DNA from: Manihot esculenta
Taxonomy: Eukaryota > Streptophyta > Magnoliopsida > Malpighiales > Euphorbiaceae
Assembly (NCBI RefSeq): GCF_001659605.2
Contig: NC_035178.2
Span: 32,629,127 to 32,693,126, forward strand
Direction of reading: 5' to 3'
Length of the DNA stretch: 64,000 nt
Made by a program: the position numbers and the translations under genes
Shown here: positions 43,290 to 55,137 of the stretch, piece after piece
How positions within the stretch are numbered: position 1 is the stretch's first letter
Layout of the letters: each line of letters opens with the position of its first letter
The notes under the pieces: generated by a model
The model's database searches: none
Seen by the model: the letters and a program-made list of their open reading frames with translations, nothing else
What the model was told of the DNA's origin: nothing

Positions 43290-46200
43290 TCAGAAAAGAT
43301 AAGGGTATTGCTGGAGCATGGACTCCCGTGTCTCCCAAGTGCATTTTTCCATATTGTGGTGGTTCCACAGGACTTTCACCATCGGGATTTCCTTGTTTCT
43401 CAGCTTCCTGATCTGGGTGTCTAGGATCCGTACTGGCTGTTCAACATAGGTGAGATCTTCTTGGATCTCTACATCAGGCTCACTAAGAACCTTACTCGGA
43501 TCTGACACGAACTTCCTTAACATGGAAACATGGAAAACCGGATGGATTCTTTCCATTGAAGCAGGCAAATCTAGCTTGTACGACACATTCCCAATCTTCT
43601 GCAAGATTTCAAAGGGTCCGATGTATCGTGGGGCTAGTTTACCTTTCTTCCCAAAGCGAACCACTCCTTTCATTGGAGACTACTTGAGCAATACTAGATC
43701 CCCCTCCTGAAACTCTACTTGCCGTCTGCGGATGTCTGCATAACTCTTCTGTCTGCTTGCAGCAGTCTTGATTCTTTCTCTGATTATGGGTACCACCCTG
43801 CTGGTAATCTCTACTAGCTCAGGCCCTGCCAAGGCCTTTTCTCCAACCTCTTCTCAGCAAACAAGTGATCTGCACTTCCTCCCATACAAAGCTTCATATG
43901 GAGCCATCCCGATGCTAGCATGATGGCTGTTATTGTAGGCAAACTCCACCAAAGGTAGATGCTGCCTCCAAGAACCGCCAAAGTCCAGCACACACATTCT
44001 GAGCATATCCTCGATAGTCTGGATGGTCCTTTTTGACTGTCCGTCAGTCTGGGGGTGGAAGGCAGTACTGAAATCCAACCTGGTACCCATGGCATTCTGC
44101 AGACTCCGCCAAAACCTGGAGGTGAACTGGGGCCCTTTATCCGATACTATTGAAACAAGAACCCCATGCAGCCTGATGATCTCATCAACATATACCTGCG
44201 CCAACTTGTCCACAGAATAGCCACTCCTGACAGGGATGAAGTGAGCAGATTTGGTGAGTCTGTCCACAATCACCCATATGGAGTCCAATCTGTTGGACGT
44301 TGCCGGTAACCCCACTACGAAGTCCATAGCTATATTCTCCCATTTCCACTCTGGAATAGGTAGCGGGTTAAGCATTCCAGCCGGCTTCTGATGTTCCAGC
44401 TTCACCCTCTAACACACTTCGCAGGCTGACACAAACTGTGCCACTTCTTTCTTCATCGCTGGCCACCAATAAACTTTCTTCAGATCTTGATACATCTTGG
44501 TGGCTCCGGGGTGAACGCTGTATCTTGCATTATGAGCCTCCCTCATAATGTCTCCTTTTAGCCCTATGTCATCTGGTACACAAAGTCTGCTCCCATAGCG
44601 GAGGATCCCCTTACTGTCAAATCTGAACTCACTGTCCTTGCCTGACTGAACAGTCTTGGCAATCTTCACTAACTCTGGGTCCTCATGCTGTTTCTGAGCC
44701 ACTTGCTCCAGAAACACAGGTGTCACTCTCATCTGGGCCACTAAAGCACCTGTAACAGACAACTCCAACTGTAGACCTTCATCAATAAGCTTGTAAAACT
44801 CCTTCACCACTGGTCTCCTATCTGCCGTGATGTGGGATAGACTGCTTAGTGACTTCCGGCTTAGGGCGTCTGCCACGACGTTCGCCTTACCCGGATGATA
44901 CTGAATCTTGGAATCATAGTCACTCAGCAGCTCTACCCACCTTCTCTGTCTCAAGTTCAAATCTCTTTGACTCAGGATGTACTGCAGGCTCTTATGATCT
45001 GTAAAGATCTCACATTTTACCCCATAGAGGTAGTGCCTCCACATCTTGAGTGCAAAGATTACTGCTGCCATCTCAAGGTCATGTGTGGGGTAATTCAACT
45101 CATGCTTCTTCAGCTGTCTAGAAGCATAAGCAATCACCCTTTCATTCTGCATTAGTACACAACCCAGTCCCACACGGGACGCGTCACAAAAGACTGTAAA
45201 GTCTTCATCACTAGATGGCAGAGCTAACACTGGTGCTGAAGTCAACCTCTTCTTAAGCTCTTCAAAACTCTCTTCGCACTGGTCGGTCCACACAAACTTT
45301 TGATTCTTCCTGGTTAGTCTGGTCAGAGGAGCTGCAATTTTCGAGAAGTCCTGAACGAACCTCCTGTAGTAACCTGCCAAACCCAAGAAACTTCTGATCT
45401 CTGACACTGAAGTGGGTCTAGGCCAGTTAGCCACAACTTCTACCTTCTTGGGGTCCACCTCTATCCCATTTTCTGTCACAACATGCCCCAAGAATGAAAT
45501 GCTCCTCAGCCAGAACTCACACTTAGAGAACTTGGCATACAAGCCATGTTCCCTCAAGGTTTGCAAAACCAACCTCAGATGATGGGCATGCTCCTCTGCA
45601 TTCCTGGAATACACTAAGATATCATCTATAAAGACAATAACAAAGTGATCCAGGTATTGGCTAAACACTCTGTTCATGAGATCCATGAATGCTGCAGGGG
45701 CGTTGGTTAATCCGAACGGCATTACAAGGAACTCAAAATGCCCATATCTAGTCCTGAAAGCTGTCTTTGGCACATCTTCTTCTCTGATCCTCAGCTGATG
45801 ATACCCAGATCTCAGATCTATTTTGGAGAAACAACCCGCTCCTGCTAGCTAGTCGAATAGATCGTCGATCCTTGGCAATGGGTACCTATTCTTGGTAGTG
45901 ACTTTGTTCAACTGTCTGTAGTCGATACAAAGTCTAAGGGATCCATCCTTCTTTCTGACAAACAAGACCGGTGCACCCCAGGTGAGATGCTCAATCGGAT
46001 GAAGCCCTTTTCTACCAGTTCTTGCAACTGTTCCTTCAATTCTTTCAACTCGGCTAGAGCCATCCTGTAGGGAGGGATAGAGATCGGTCGGGTTCCAGGC
46101 ATCAGTTCTATCTCGAACTCTATCTCCCTAGCAGGTGGTAAACCTGGCAACTCGTCTGGGAAGACGTCTAGAAACTCTCTAACCACTGGCACCGAGGCGG

Positions 46201-48232
46201 GCTCTCTAACCTGACTGCTAAGCTCTCTCACATGAGCCAAATACCCCTGACATCCCTTCCTAAGCAACCTACGAGCCTGAAGAGCTGATATCAGACCTCT
46301 AGATGTACCCCTCCTGTCTCTGAACCTGACTACCTTGTCCCTGCAGTCCAAGGTAGCACCATGGGTAGATAACCAGTCCATCCCTAGAATGACGTCAAAA
46401 TCTGTCAAGTCTAGAACCACAAGGTCGGCGGAAAGGCATCTTCCCTCAACAAAGACTGGACTGCACTGGCAGACTGACTCTGCCACTGATGGATCACACT
46501 TGGGTCCACTGACCCAGAGAGGACACTCTAACTCAGAGATCATCAACCCCAACCTCTGGACGGCTCTCGGAGCAATAAAAGAATGAGATGCACCAGGGTC
46601 CATCAAGGCATACACATCTGAACAACCAATGACTAAATTACCTGCCACCACGGTGTTAGATGCATCTGCCTCCTGCTGAGTCATGGTGAAGATCCGTGCT
46701 GGAGCTGATGGACCTTCACCTCTGAAACCCACTGACGAAGAGGCTGCCCCTCTTCCTCTGCCTCTGCCACTGGCCTGAGTCATGGCTGGAGCTGCTGGTT
46801 GAGCCACGCTGCCAGAAGCCGTCTGCTGAGACTGTGCTCCAAAAGCTGCCCTAGGACACTCCCGAGCCATGTGTCCCTCTTGCCCGCATCTGAAGCAGGC
46901 TGCTGTCCCAGCCCGGCAAACTCCCCTGTGTGGCCTACTACACTTTGCACAAACTGCATTATCCGCACCAGAGCTTGAGCCACTCCCTAGTCCCAGACTA
47001 AACTTGACTTTGTTCCAGAACTTGTTCTTCTTCGGCTTCCTAGTGGTATTACTCCACTTTTTGCTACCTGAAGCTGCTGCACTCAGAGAAGAAGAGCCTG
47101 GGGTATTGGAACCAGAAGATTGTGCCACTGACTGTCTGACTGTTCCCTGAACGATGGCACTGGCCTCCATTTTCCGGGCCATATCCACTATGGCATGGAA
47201 GCTCTCCCTATCTGCTGACTGGATCAAGGAGGAATATCTAGAGTGGAGTTTCATGATATACCTCCTTGACCTTTTCTGATCCGAGTCAAGATTTTGCCCT
47301 GCAAATGGCAACAGCTCCAAGAATCTGTCTGTGAATTCCTCTACACTCATCTCATCGGTCTACCTCAACTGCTCAAACTCTATCATCTTCAGCTCCCTTG
47401 AGCTATCTGGGAAAGCCCATCCTGCAAACTCGTTTGCAAACTCCTCCCAAGACATGTTGTCCACTCTCGGGTTCACATAATTCTTGAACCACTCTCGTGC
47501 CTTCTTGCACTTAAGCGTGAACCCAGCCATCTGAATGGCTCTACTGTCATCAGCCCCAATCTCATCTGTGATCACCTTAACCCTTTCAAGATACACAAAT
47601 GGGTCATCCCCTTTTTCATACTGGGGAGCACCCAGTTTCATGTAGTCGGTCATCTTGACCTTACTTCCACTGGCTGAGCTAGGTCTAGAAGGTTGAGTAA
47701 CTGGGGCTGCTGGTCCTGTAGGTGGTGGAGGTGGGGGTGCAGCATTCCCCGAAGTGGGGTTTGCCGGGTGAGGATAAAAGGGTGAGGGTGGATAAGCTGG
47801 GTACTGAGGGTGAGGTGGATAGAAAGGTGGATAAGGCATGTAGGTAGGGTAGGGGTTAAAGCTGGAGTAATCCGATGTGCCTCCCATCGGATACCCTGAA
47901 CCCTGTGGGAAGGGTGGATAATGGGGTGGAAAACCATACCCCGAGGCCTGAGCGCCTCCCTGAGACTCCCCTGTCCCTTCTTCCGACATGCTGACATCCA
48001 GATTCCCATCCCTCCTCTGGTCCTCTTCCATAACCTCCCTTACATCTGAAGAACTTCCTCCTCTATCTGTCCCCCTTCTGCTAGCATCAAAAGACCTTCT
48101 AGGGTCCCTTGACACTCTTTCTCTGCTTGATCTACATGACATTGCCCTAGGCAATGCAGGAGGACGGGCGCTCGTGCCCTCATCCTCAGGTGGCACTCCA
48201 GTCAATCGTGCAGATCGACGAGTTCCCCTCAT
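43290..48232 (-). pseudogene. Gag-pol of element D: five stops and one frameshift
   Basis: Start at ATG 48232 (MRGTRRSARL), 8 nt after an acceptor-like CAG. Order: Gag with PY-rich region and capsid; amber at 47360-47362; capsid end; intact knuckle CFRCGQEGHMAREC; protease DPGASHSF; then a one-base deletion near 45980 (SPWGAP reads SPGVH). After that come reverse transcriptase (amber 45850-45852; FIDDILVYS kept), RNase H, integrase zinc finger ending CEVC with amber 44409-44411, integrase core (stop 43854-43856), amber 43680-43682, GPF module and chromodomain-like tail ending YPYLF. The gag amber matches element B, and the CEVC amber matches element C. Few other lesions are seen. Confidence 0.9.
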
Positions 48233-48369
48233 CCTGTTTTCTGAAAGGCAGCACATAACAAGCAAACATTAGCATCATATGGTTCATGTGGGCACACATG
48301 AACCCACATCACATACATCACATACATTAATGCACATGCATATAATCATGGCATTTCACATCATCAATC
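48233..48369 (-). other. Shortened leader of element D
   Basis: Holds the acceptor-like CTTTCAG before gag. At about 48369/48370 it joins directly to LTR sequence AATCGGACCGC, so primer site, leader start and the last 14 bp of the LTR are missing. Confidence 0.8.
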
Positions 48370-50590
48370 AATCGGACCGCTACCGGCGCTAGGATCCAGG
48401 TCGGCTTAAGGCCGCCGGGACCCGTAGCAAGCCTAACATACATCCTAAAAACCTGCTTAATCCCATACATGATCAACAATATACATAGAAATTAAAACTT
48501 TTCTTTCATACATTCTCACATATACCAACCTCAACCTGTGCATGCGCTGAACATAGTCATAACTATACACATTGACCCCTCTGTGGGATCTCATCAATGC
48601 CCCAATGGGCGATACATCATAAGTTGAGTTGGTTTACATCTACATCATAAAATATCTAAGATCATGTATTAAAAGGGATAACAACATCCATAGGGTCAAG
48701 CACAACTTCTAATCCTCAACATCATTATACATAACATGTCTATTCAAACTTTACATCATCTTACGATTTATCATGTCCACTTTCTATCTATTACAAACAT
48801 ATGACTTTACTCTTCTTGACTTCTGTGTCTAACCCGTACCTGCAATCCTGGGGGGATTAGGGAAAAGGGGTGAGCTACTAGAGCCCAGTGAGCAGAATAA
48901 TGAAAAACAACATTTAAATTCTCATGCCATCATGTAATGCAACACATCACAACAAATCACATCTCGGATGGTATTGTCACCAATAGTCCTCTACATTCCA
49001 AAGTGCCGGGACGTAGAATGGGTACAACCGGTCTTTCTCTTAACATAACATATCATAACATTCCAATGTGCCAGGGACGTAGAATGGGTACAACCTGGAC
49101 TTCCATACCATATCATGCCATAACATCATCATACCATATGAGGACTAAAGGATCATCCAATAACCAATCCACATCAACATCATAAATGCAATGCAACATA
49201 TTCGTGAATTCTAATGCAAACAACCTAATTCATCACATGGCATTCATGATGCATGAACATGCTAAAAACTTTATAATTTATTCGCTTTAAAACGTAAAGG
49301 TTTATTCTACTCACCTCTTGGCTAGCTCTGACAATGACTGAAGCAGCTGACTCACTGCTGGGGTCCTCGGTTCCTCAGGTCCGAACCTACACAGGTGGAC
49401 TCAAATGAGGGACCAAACAACTAGAACATAATTCTAAAAACATCCCCCAAAAACCCCCTGAAAAACCTCAAAACAATCATGCAAAAACATGCAAAGGAAG
49501 GCTGAACAGGGCACTTTCGGCGGCAGGTTCGGCGGCCGAAAGTCCCTCCAGAGCCGAAAGTCAGGCAGGTTCGACGGCACCTTCGGCGGCCGAAACTCCC
49601 AGACAGAGACGAAAGTCTCCTTTCGGGGGCAGGCTTCGGCAGCCGAAAGGCTTGCCTCCCCAGCCATGTTCGGAGGCCGAAAGTCCTTCGGCTGCCGAAC
49701 CTGGTTTCTGCCAAAGGGCAGAAACTTGGCTCCTCTATGCACATCTGCCTCCAAAACTTCCAATCATGCACAATCCTATTCTACAACACACATACTCAAG
49801 CATACAAGCTCCTAGGGGCTTCAAACTATCTTAAACCCCATCTACAACACATCAAACAACACAAATCCAACATACATTGTCCATAAACCAACATAACCCC
49901 AAAAACTCATAAAACCCTACACATGCATTTCTACTTCAAGAATCAACTTAAAACTTGTTAAAAACATGTAGTGAGCTCAAGATCGGCCCTTACCTCTTGT
50001 AAATCGAGAGAAAAACGACCCTAGCTCGAAGATGGGAGAGATTTGAGTTCTTGAACCTCAAAGCTCCAAAACTTGCTTTAAACTCGAAAATCTTCAAAAC
50101 AAGATGAAAACTCATAAGAAAAACATGAAATCTCGAAGGGAGAAGCTCAAAACAGAGGAGGGGCGGTGGAGAACTCACCTTGGCTGAAAACGGGAAGAAA
50201 AGCTTGCCCGTTTCGGCCATGGGGTCCTTTTATAGAGCTGTCCTTACCACCTTTCGGCGGCCTAACGTGCCCCCACAGCGCATGCAAGTTCGGCGGCCGA
50301 ACATGAGGTTCGGCAGCCGAACCTTGGCTGATTCAAACAAGGCTTTCGGAGGCCTAAAGCGCTCCCAAAACCTCCTCACGTTCGGCTGCTGAACGTGACT
50401 TTCGGCGGCTGAACCTGGCAAAGTCTCCAAAGCCCTCTCCACTCAAAACTTGGATTTATTTTCATTAAAAACCATAAAATACATCAAAATATTTTATGAA
50501 AACATAGTTTTACCCTTCTGGAGGTCTCCAACATCCGAGATTCCGCCGGACGGTAGGAATTTCGATATCGGAGTCTAGCCGGGTATTACA
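48370..50590 (-). repeat. 5' LTR of element D (right copy, 2221 bp, end-truncated)
   Basis: Near-identical to 40861-43182 apart from two precise unit losses (46 bp and 55 bp). Cluster I about 49512-49702, cluster II about 50250-50415, two hairpin units about 49000-49110. Confidence 0.93.
50228..50234 (-). promoter_or_regulatory. TATA box of D 5' LTR
   Basis: TATAAAA on the minus strand; the presumed promoter of element D. Confidence 0.6.
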
Positions 50591-50846
50591 TTAGACCAAG
50601 CTTGATGTATGGTATGATGTCCCACTAGAGCATTTGATGAGGGCTCTTGTGTGGGGTTTATGTTATGTTATGATGTATGCAGGTCAAGCTTGGTGAATGA
50701 AAATGTTTGAAAATTTTATGTATATGTTGATCATGTATGGGATTATCAGGTATGACAGGTTGTATGATAGGCTTGCTATGGGTCCCGGCAACCTTAAGTC
50801 GATCTGGATCCTAGTGCCGGTAGCGGTTCGATTTTGGGTCGTTACA

Positions 50847-51115
50847 CAAGCAGTCTGGTGAAAACTACCTTGTAACCTGACCTGGAAAAAATTGCCTTGT
50901 GGCCTGATTGGTGGGACCAACGCTCGAGTGGTCTAGCAAAAATTACCTTGTGACCTGGCCTAGCAAAAACCGTCTTGTGGCCTTAATTAGTGGGACCAAC
51001 ACCCGAGCGGTATGGCGAAAACCGCCTTGTGATCTGGCTTGGCAAAAATTGTCTTATGGCCTTATTTAGTGGGATCAACTCCCGAGCAGTCTAGCGGAAG
51101 CCGCATAGTGACCTA
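50847..51115 (-). repeat. 79-bp tandem array of element G, right part
   Basis: Continues the 79-bp units of 25585-26727 directly after element C: GTGGGACCAACGC-like phrases near 50905, 50985 and 51070. Confidence 0.88.
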
Positions 51116-51299
51116 TTCTTGTTTCTTTAGTCTCTCTTTCTTTCAAGGAGGCAATCCATCGTTCCTTGTTATTGGAGTACACAACATATGAAAATAATCT
51201 CATTAACTCATTATTGATAAAATTTCTCAAATTACAAATATTCCATGCATGGGAAATAACTTGACTATTTAGTTTGGCCAAATTATAAGACTCTGGACG

Positions 51300-52642
51300 A
51301 ATAATCTTTGAACTTTAAACGGTTCTTTGCATTTTTCACCTAGTACCAGGTCCAGCATTACCAGTTGTTACATTTACTCTTTTGAGGACCAAGTCTTCCA
51401 CATTGAAGGCTTGCAGCCTGACCTTGCTGTTGAATATTCTCGAGATTTTATTCCTGTAAGCCGCCATTCTAATTGTGACATTTTTTTGTAAGAATTCGGC
51501 TTGGTTCAAATTGAATTGCATCTCCTCGGAATGTTGTGTCCTGAAACTACTCACGTGTATTTCTATGAGGATGAATGCTTCAACCCCATATACGAGAGAA
51601 AAGGGTGTCTCTCTAGTAGCTGTTATGGGAGTAGTCCTATATGCCTATAGTAAGTGAGGTAACTCTTCGGACCAATTGCCTTTGACTTGGTCGAACCTTT
51701 TCTTCAGCCCCTGTAATATAGTCCTATTTGTGACTTTTGTCATACCATTGGACTAGGGATGGTAGACTGAGCTGAACCTCATATTAATTTTTCATTTCTT
51801 GCAAAAGTCTCTAAACCTGGTGCTTGCAAATTGGATTCCATTATCAGTAATTATTATTTTGGGTATTCCAAACCGGGTGAACATATTGTTGCTGATAAAA
51901 GAGATCGCTTGTTAGGAAGTGATGGACTGTACAGCCTCAACTTCTGCCTATTTGCTGAAGTGGTCTAATGCCATGATAACAAACTTTCTTGACCTGGACG
52001 CCTTGGGGAAAGGGCCGAGGATGTCTATCCCCCACTGAAAGAAAGGCCAAAGACTTCAATGGTCACTTGCATTTCTGCTGGGGTCCTTAGGATGTTTGCA
52101 TGTACCTAGCATCTTCGATACTTCTGGACAAGTCGCTTCGAATCCTGCATTATCATTGGCCAGCAGTATCCTTGTCTGAATGTTTTCTTTCGAACGATTG
52201 TCCGAGCTCCTTCGTGGCTCCCGCAATCTCCTTCATGGATATCTTTTAAGATTTCCTGGCCATTCTCCTCTGTAACACATCGCAACAATGACTGTGTGGA
52301 GGACCTCCTGAACAATCCACTATCGATTAGTGTGTACTTAGAAGACTTTCTTATTACCTATTTGCTGATAACTTGTTAGTTGGAAGATTGTCTTGTGTCA
52401 AGAATTTGTATACGAGCATCATCCACGATTCTCCTTCTTTTATGAGGAAAGACTTTTCTATCTCTGTTGTCGGAGTATGTAACTCCTCGAATCGAAATGG
52501 TTGTGTTAAGTATTGTTCACCTGCCACCGATATCTTGGCTAGAAGATCCGCCTTTTCATTGTTACCTCTGACTACTTGGTGAAGTTCGCAACTGTCTTGC
52601 CCGCTTTTGATCTCCTCCATCATAGATCGTACCTTTTCTTCA
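51300..52642 (-). pseudogene. RNase H tail and integrase of Tat element G
   Basis: Read downwards: end of RNase H (about 52642-52354, with NNEKADLLAKI), integrase zinc-binding region (52315-52106, HEGDCGSHEGAR and RQGYCWP), core (about 52050-51640, WGIDILGPFP, ITDNGIQF) and C-terminal part (51554-51336, RMAAYRNKISR.FNSKVR). At the expected catalytic glutamate the sequence reads MTKVTNRT, a lysine. Several stops lie in the core. The frame begins abruptly at the right LTR, so upstream gag, protease and RT were deleted. These motifs fit the Tat lineage, not the Tekay elements nested beside it. Confidence 0.78.
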
Positions 52643-53342
52643 TGTTTGGCAAATCTGTTGTTTGAAGATTGAAAAATTGGAATCTGTTGCTTTGGGTTCA
52701 TGATGACAGTGACTTTATGCCCGATGAATGGCATTGGGACAGCCGGTGCTGCAAGGCAACAATCCAATGTCGTGTCCTTTCGTTGGTGTCGCCGGTAAAG
52801 TCCAAAGCCATGCGCTGTGACAACATGGAGAGCCCGACTGTCTCGAGGACGCAGGAAGACAGTTGTGGAAAATCACGGGGTCTCTTGTGATGTCATCGAC
52901 TTCATGCGCGTCGGCGGCAAAAAGGAAAGCTGATGAAGCACAAATGTTGCATTGTCATCAGCGGTCCGGAGCGATGAGAGTGGGTCGACTGTGCATGAAC
53001 TTAGGTGGCGACAACTATAATGCTTCTCAAGAAACGGATGACTTGTGAGGGATGAGGATGATGGCCTGAGGAAGAAGAAACAGATGGCTTGGAGGGGATG
53101 AGGGCAGTAAGAGGTGCTGCAACAGAGAAATTGGGCATGAGGATGAAGGTAAAATTGGATTTTAAAAATTTATTCTCTCATTCTTCATCTATTTTTAATG
53201 AAAAAGAGGATAGAATGACTTGATTGTTAACGGCTTAATTATGTAAAGGCGTTTTAATGTATTTTTCAAAATCGAGAGAGTGACTTATAAATAATAGTAA
53301 TATTCAAGAATTAAATAGTAAATCTCCCTTTTACTTTTTATA

Positions 53343-53344
53343 GT

Positions 53345-53381
<37 letters not shown>

Positions 53382-53385
53382 TGAT
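53343..53385. repeat. AAT/ATA microsatellite
   Basis: Uninterrupted run of AATAAT units within the G right LTR. Confidence 0.85.
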
Positions 53386-53786
53386 ATTACTGAGATTAAA
53401 TTGATGATGTGGCCAAAATGAGACTTGATGTTGTTGAGATTAGATTTACTCCGGTACTTAAATTTGTATCTTGACGAATAGAGAAAAAGTAAAGAACTAT
53501 TTCAGAGTTTTTAGAGAATAGTATGCCTTTATTTATGTGATTCTTCTCTTTTTATACTATAAGAGTTTGAAATGAATATGATATTTTTTTGATAGTATGA
53601 TGATAATATGACCATCTACTTCATACAGGACATCATCGGCCAATAAGTAAGAATTCCGCGATCACAAACATAGTGAAAAAATACTAAGTTGTGCCTAATA
53701 ACAGTAATTTCGTATCAAGACTCGTCTCGTTAAAAAAAGAGTAAGTCTTCTAATGATGATCCAAATGTTAAAGTGTCTAGATCTTC

Positions 53787-53890
53787 TCTTCATCGTACTG
53801 ATATGCATTTTTTATATGTCTAATTCTTGCCATGTGTCTTCATCGTACTGATATGCATTTTTTATATGTCTAATTCTTGTCATGTGTCTT
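53787..53890. repeat. 50-bp direct duplication
   Basis: CATCGTACTGATATGCATTT starts at 53791 and again at 53841; the left LTR of G has a single copy. Confidence 0.85.
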
Positions 53891-53941
53891 TACCTAGTGA
53901 TGATAAGTTTATCATTTTCCTTTTGGTGGATGTTATATTAA

Positions 53942-54999
53942 TAATAATAATAATAATAACAATAATTATTATTATTTTTTTAAACTATAATAATATATAA
54001 ATAAATTATTATAATTTTATTTTTTTTTAAATTTTTTTTAAAATATCTCTTAATATTTAATAAAATTTAATATTTTTAAAATAAACATAATTAAAAAGCT
54101 AATAAAAAATTATATTTTTTAATATATATAAAAAATAAAGTGAACAAGGAGAAAATAGTATTTTGATATTAAAAATTTAGAAATTATTTTTCTTCAGAAT
54201 GTTATTTATTTTACTGAAGGAAAGGGATACTGCGGGATGATTAAACCAAATAATTATTTTTTAATTAATTATAGTAGAAGGATATCAAAATAAAATAATA
54301 AAAAAAAAGACATCAAGAATTGAACAAGTCTAAAAAAATCTAAAATAAAGCTTGAATCAAATTAAATTAAACCAACTTAACTTCAGTTTAGCTTGATGAA
54401 AAAATCACTATGATTAATTCAATTTAGTTCGATTCAACTTTTTGAAATTCTTATTTCGTTTATAAAACTCAAGGGATTATGAGAAAATAAATAAGTAAAT
54501 AAAAAGATTGCATAAGCCAAGTAAGAAGCAGAGTGTGATACAAACTTGTGTATATATGTAACCACCACCAATATATATATATATATATATATAGATATAT
54601 ATATATTACAAGAGAGTAGCATATTATCTTTTATTTATGTTTACAACCTATACACAGAATTAGAATCTAAAACTATTTTTGTTTAAAGTTCCTATCATCA
54701 TCTGTCCGTTGAAAGAATTAACCCCATTAACTACTGCACTCCAATCCAAAAGCAGTCATCACCCATGGGAATAATGAGGGTATTTCTTTGGTCAAATTAA
54801 AAGTCTTTCATCACTTCCATCTTAACAGTTTGCTCTAGTCTACCATGAGAATTCCTAACCCAAAAGAGAGGAGAAAAAAAACATAAATCAAAGCCCTCAG
54901 ACCCACATATTTCCAGCTTCAAACACAACCCAACCAGCTCATAATTCCAACGGACAGAACTAACAATTGGTAATAGCAATGTGCTATTATGAAACTGAC
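53942..54999. other. AT-rich intergenic DNA and 3' UTR of the PP2C gene
   Basis: AAT repeats at 53938-53970 and a TA dinucleotide run at about 54570-54606. Minus-strand AATAAA-like signals near 54630 could end the PP2C transcript. No other gene seen. Confidence 0.5.
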
Positions 55000-55137
55000 T
55001 CAACCAAAACGGATCACAATGCATGATATATCATCCTTACTCTTTCTTGCCAATGCCTCGGTCGTTAAGCGCTTGGCAGCAGCTTGTGGATCCTTAATGG
55101 GTTTCACCAAATCAACTGCCTCTTGATTCTGCATGAC
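55000..55137 (-). CDS. PP2C last exon
   Basis: Acceptor TTTGGCAG|GTCATG at 55137; stop TGA at 55000-55002. It encodes [16 protein letters not shown] through [11 protein letters not shown], 45 residues, and continues the GLWK of the previous exon exactly as in known PP2Cs. Confidence 0.92.
   Translation of the reverse strand, partial: VMQNQEAVDLVKPIKDPQAAAKRLTTEALARKSKDDISCIVIRFG

Larger units (their letters stand above)
40847..50590 (-). mobile_element. Element D: nearly complete Tekay-type retrotransposon lacking its primer site
   Basis: Minus orientation; LTRs 40847-43182 and 48370-50590. TTAG flanks both ends (40843-40846, 50591-50594); a 5-bp duplication would be usual, so one base may have been lost. 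Gag-pol is full length with five stops and one frameshift. The 5' LTR has lost its last 14 bp together with the primer site and leader. Confidence 0.93.
26728..50846 (+). mobile_element. Element C: full-length Tekay-type retrotransposon with three nested insertions, TSD CGAGC/CAAGC
   Basis: LTR starts at 26728 and 38910; the 3' LTR resumes at 50591 and ends at 50846. Flanking 5-mers are CGAGC (26723-26727) and CAAGC (50847-50851), one G-to-A apart, and the 79-bp array continues on both sides. Nested in it are solo LTR F (27520-29813), solo LTR E (36524-38849) and element D (40847-50590). Without these, both LTRs are about 2190 bp. Primer site, gag-pol and polypurine tract are all present. Confidence 0.95.
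38910..50846 (+). repeat. 3' LTR of element C, interrupted by element D
   Basis: Segments 38910-40846 and 50591-50846. TTAG at the junction is present on both sides of D, and the 5' LTR of C shows the uninterrupted form (GGTTAGACCAAG near 30960). Cluster II about 39083-39140, cluster I about 39688-39930, hairpin units about 40326-40470. Confidence 0.93.
23822..53941 (-). mobile_element. Element G: truncated Tat-lineage Ty3/gypsy retrotransposon, split by element C
   Basis: Two related, diverged minus-orientation LTRs (23822-24631 and 52643-about 53941) enclose a polypurine tract, a 79-bp array and a pol remnant. Without the nested element C, G is about 6 kb. Its pol starts inside RNase H directly at the right LTR, so gag, protease, RT and the primer site were deleted. 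Target-site duplications are not readable because the right border runs into an AAT microsatellite. Confidence 0.75.
52643..53941 (-). repeat. 5' LTR of element G (right copy, about 1300 bp)
   Basis: Starts TGTTTGGCAAATCTG. It contains about 500 bp (52900-53420) absent from the left copy, an AAT microsatellite and a 50-bp duplication. The right border is uncertain because it runs into AAT repeats. Confidence 0.7.
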
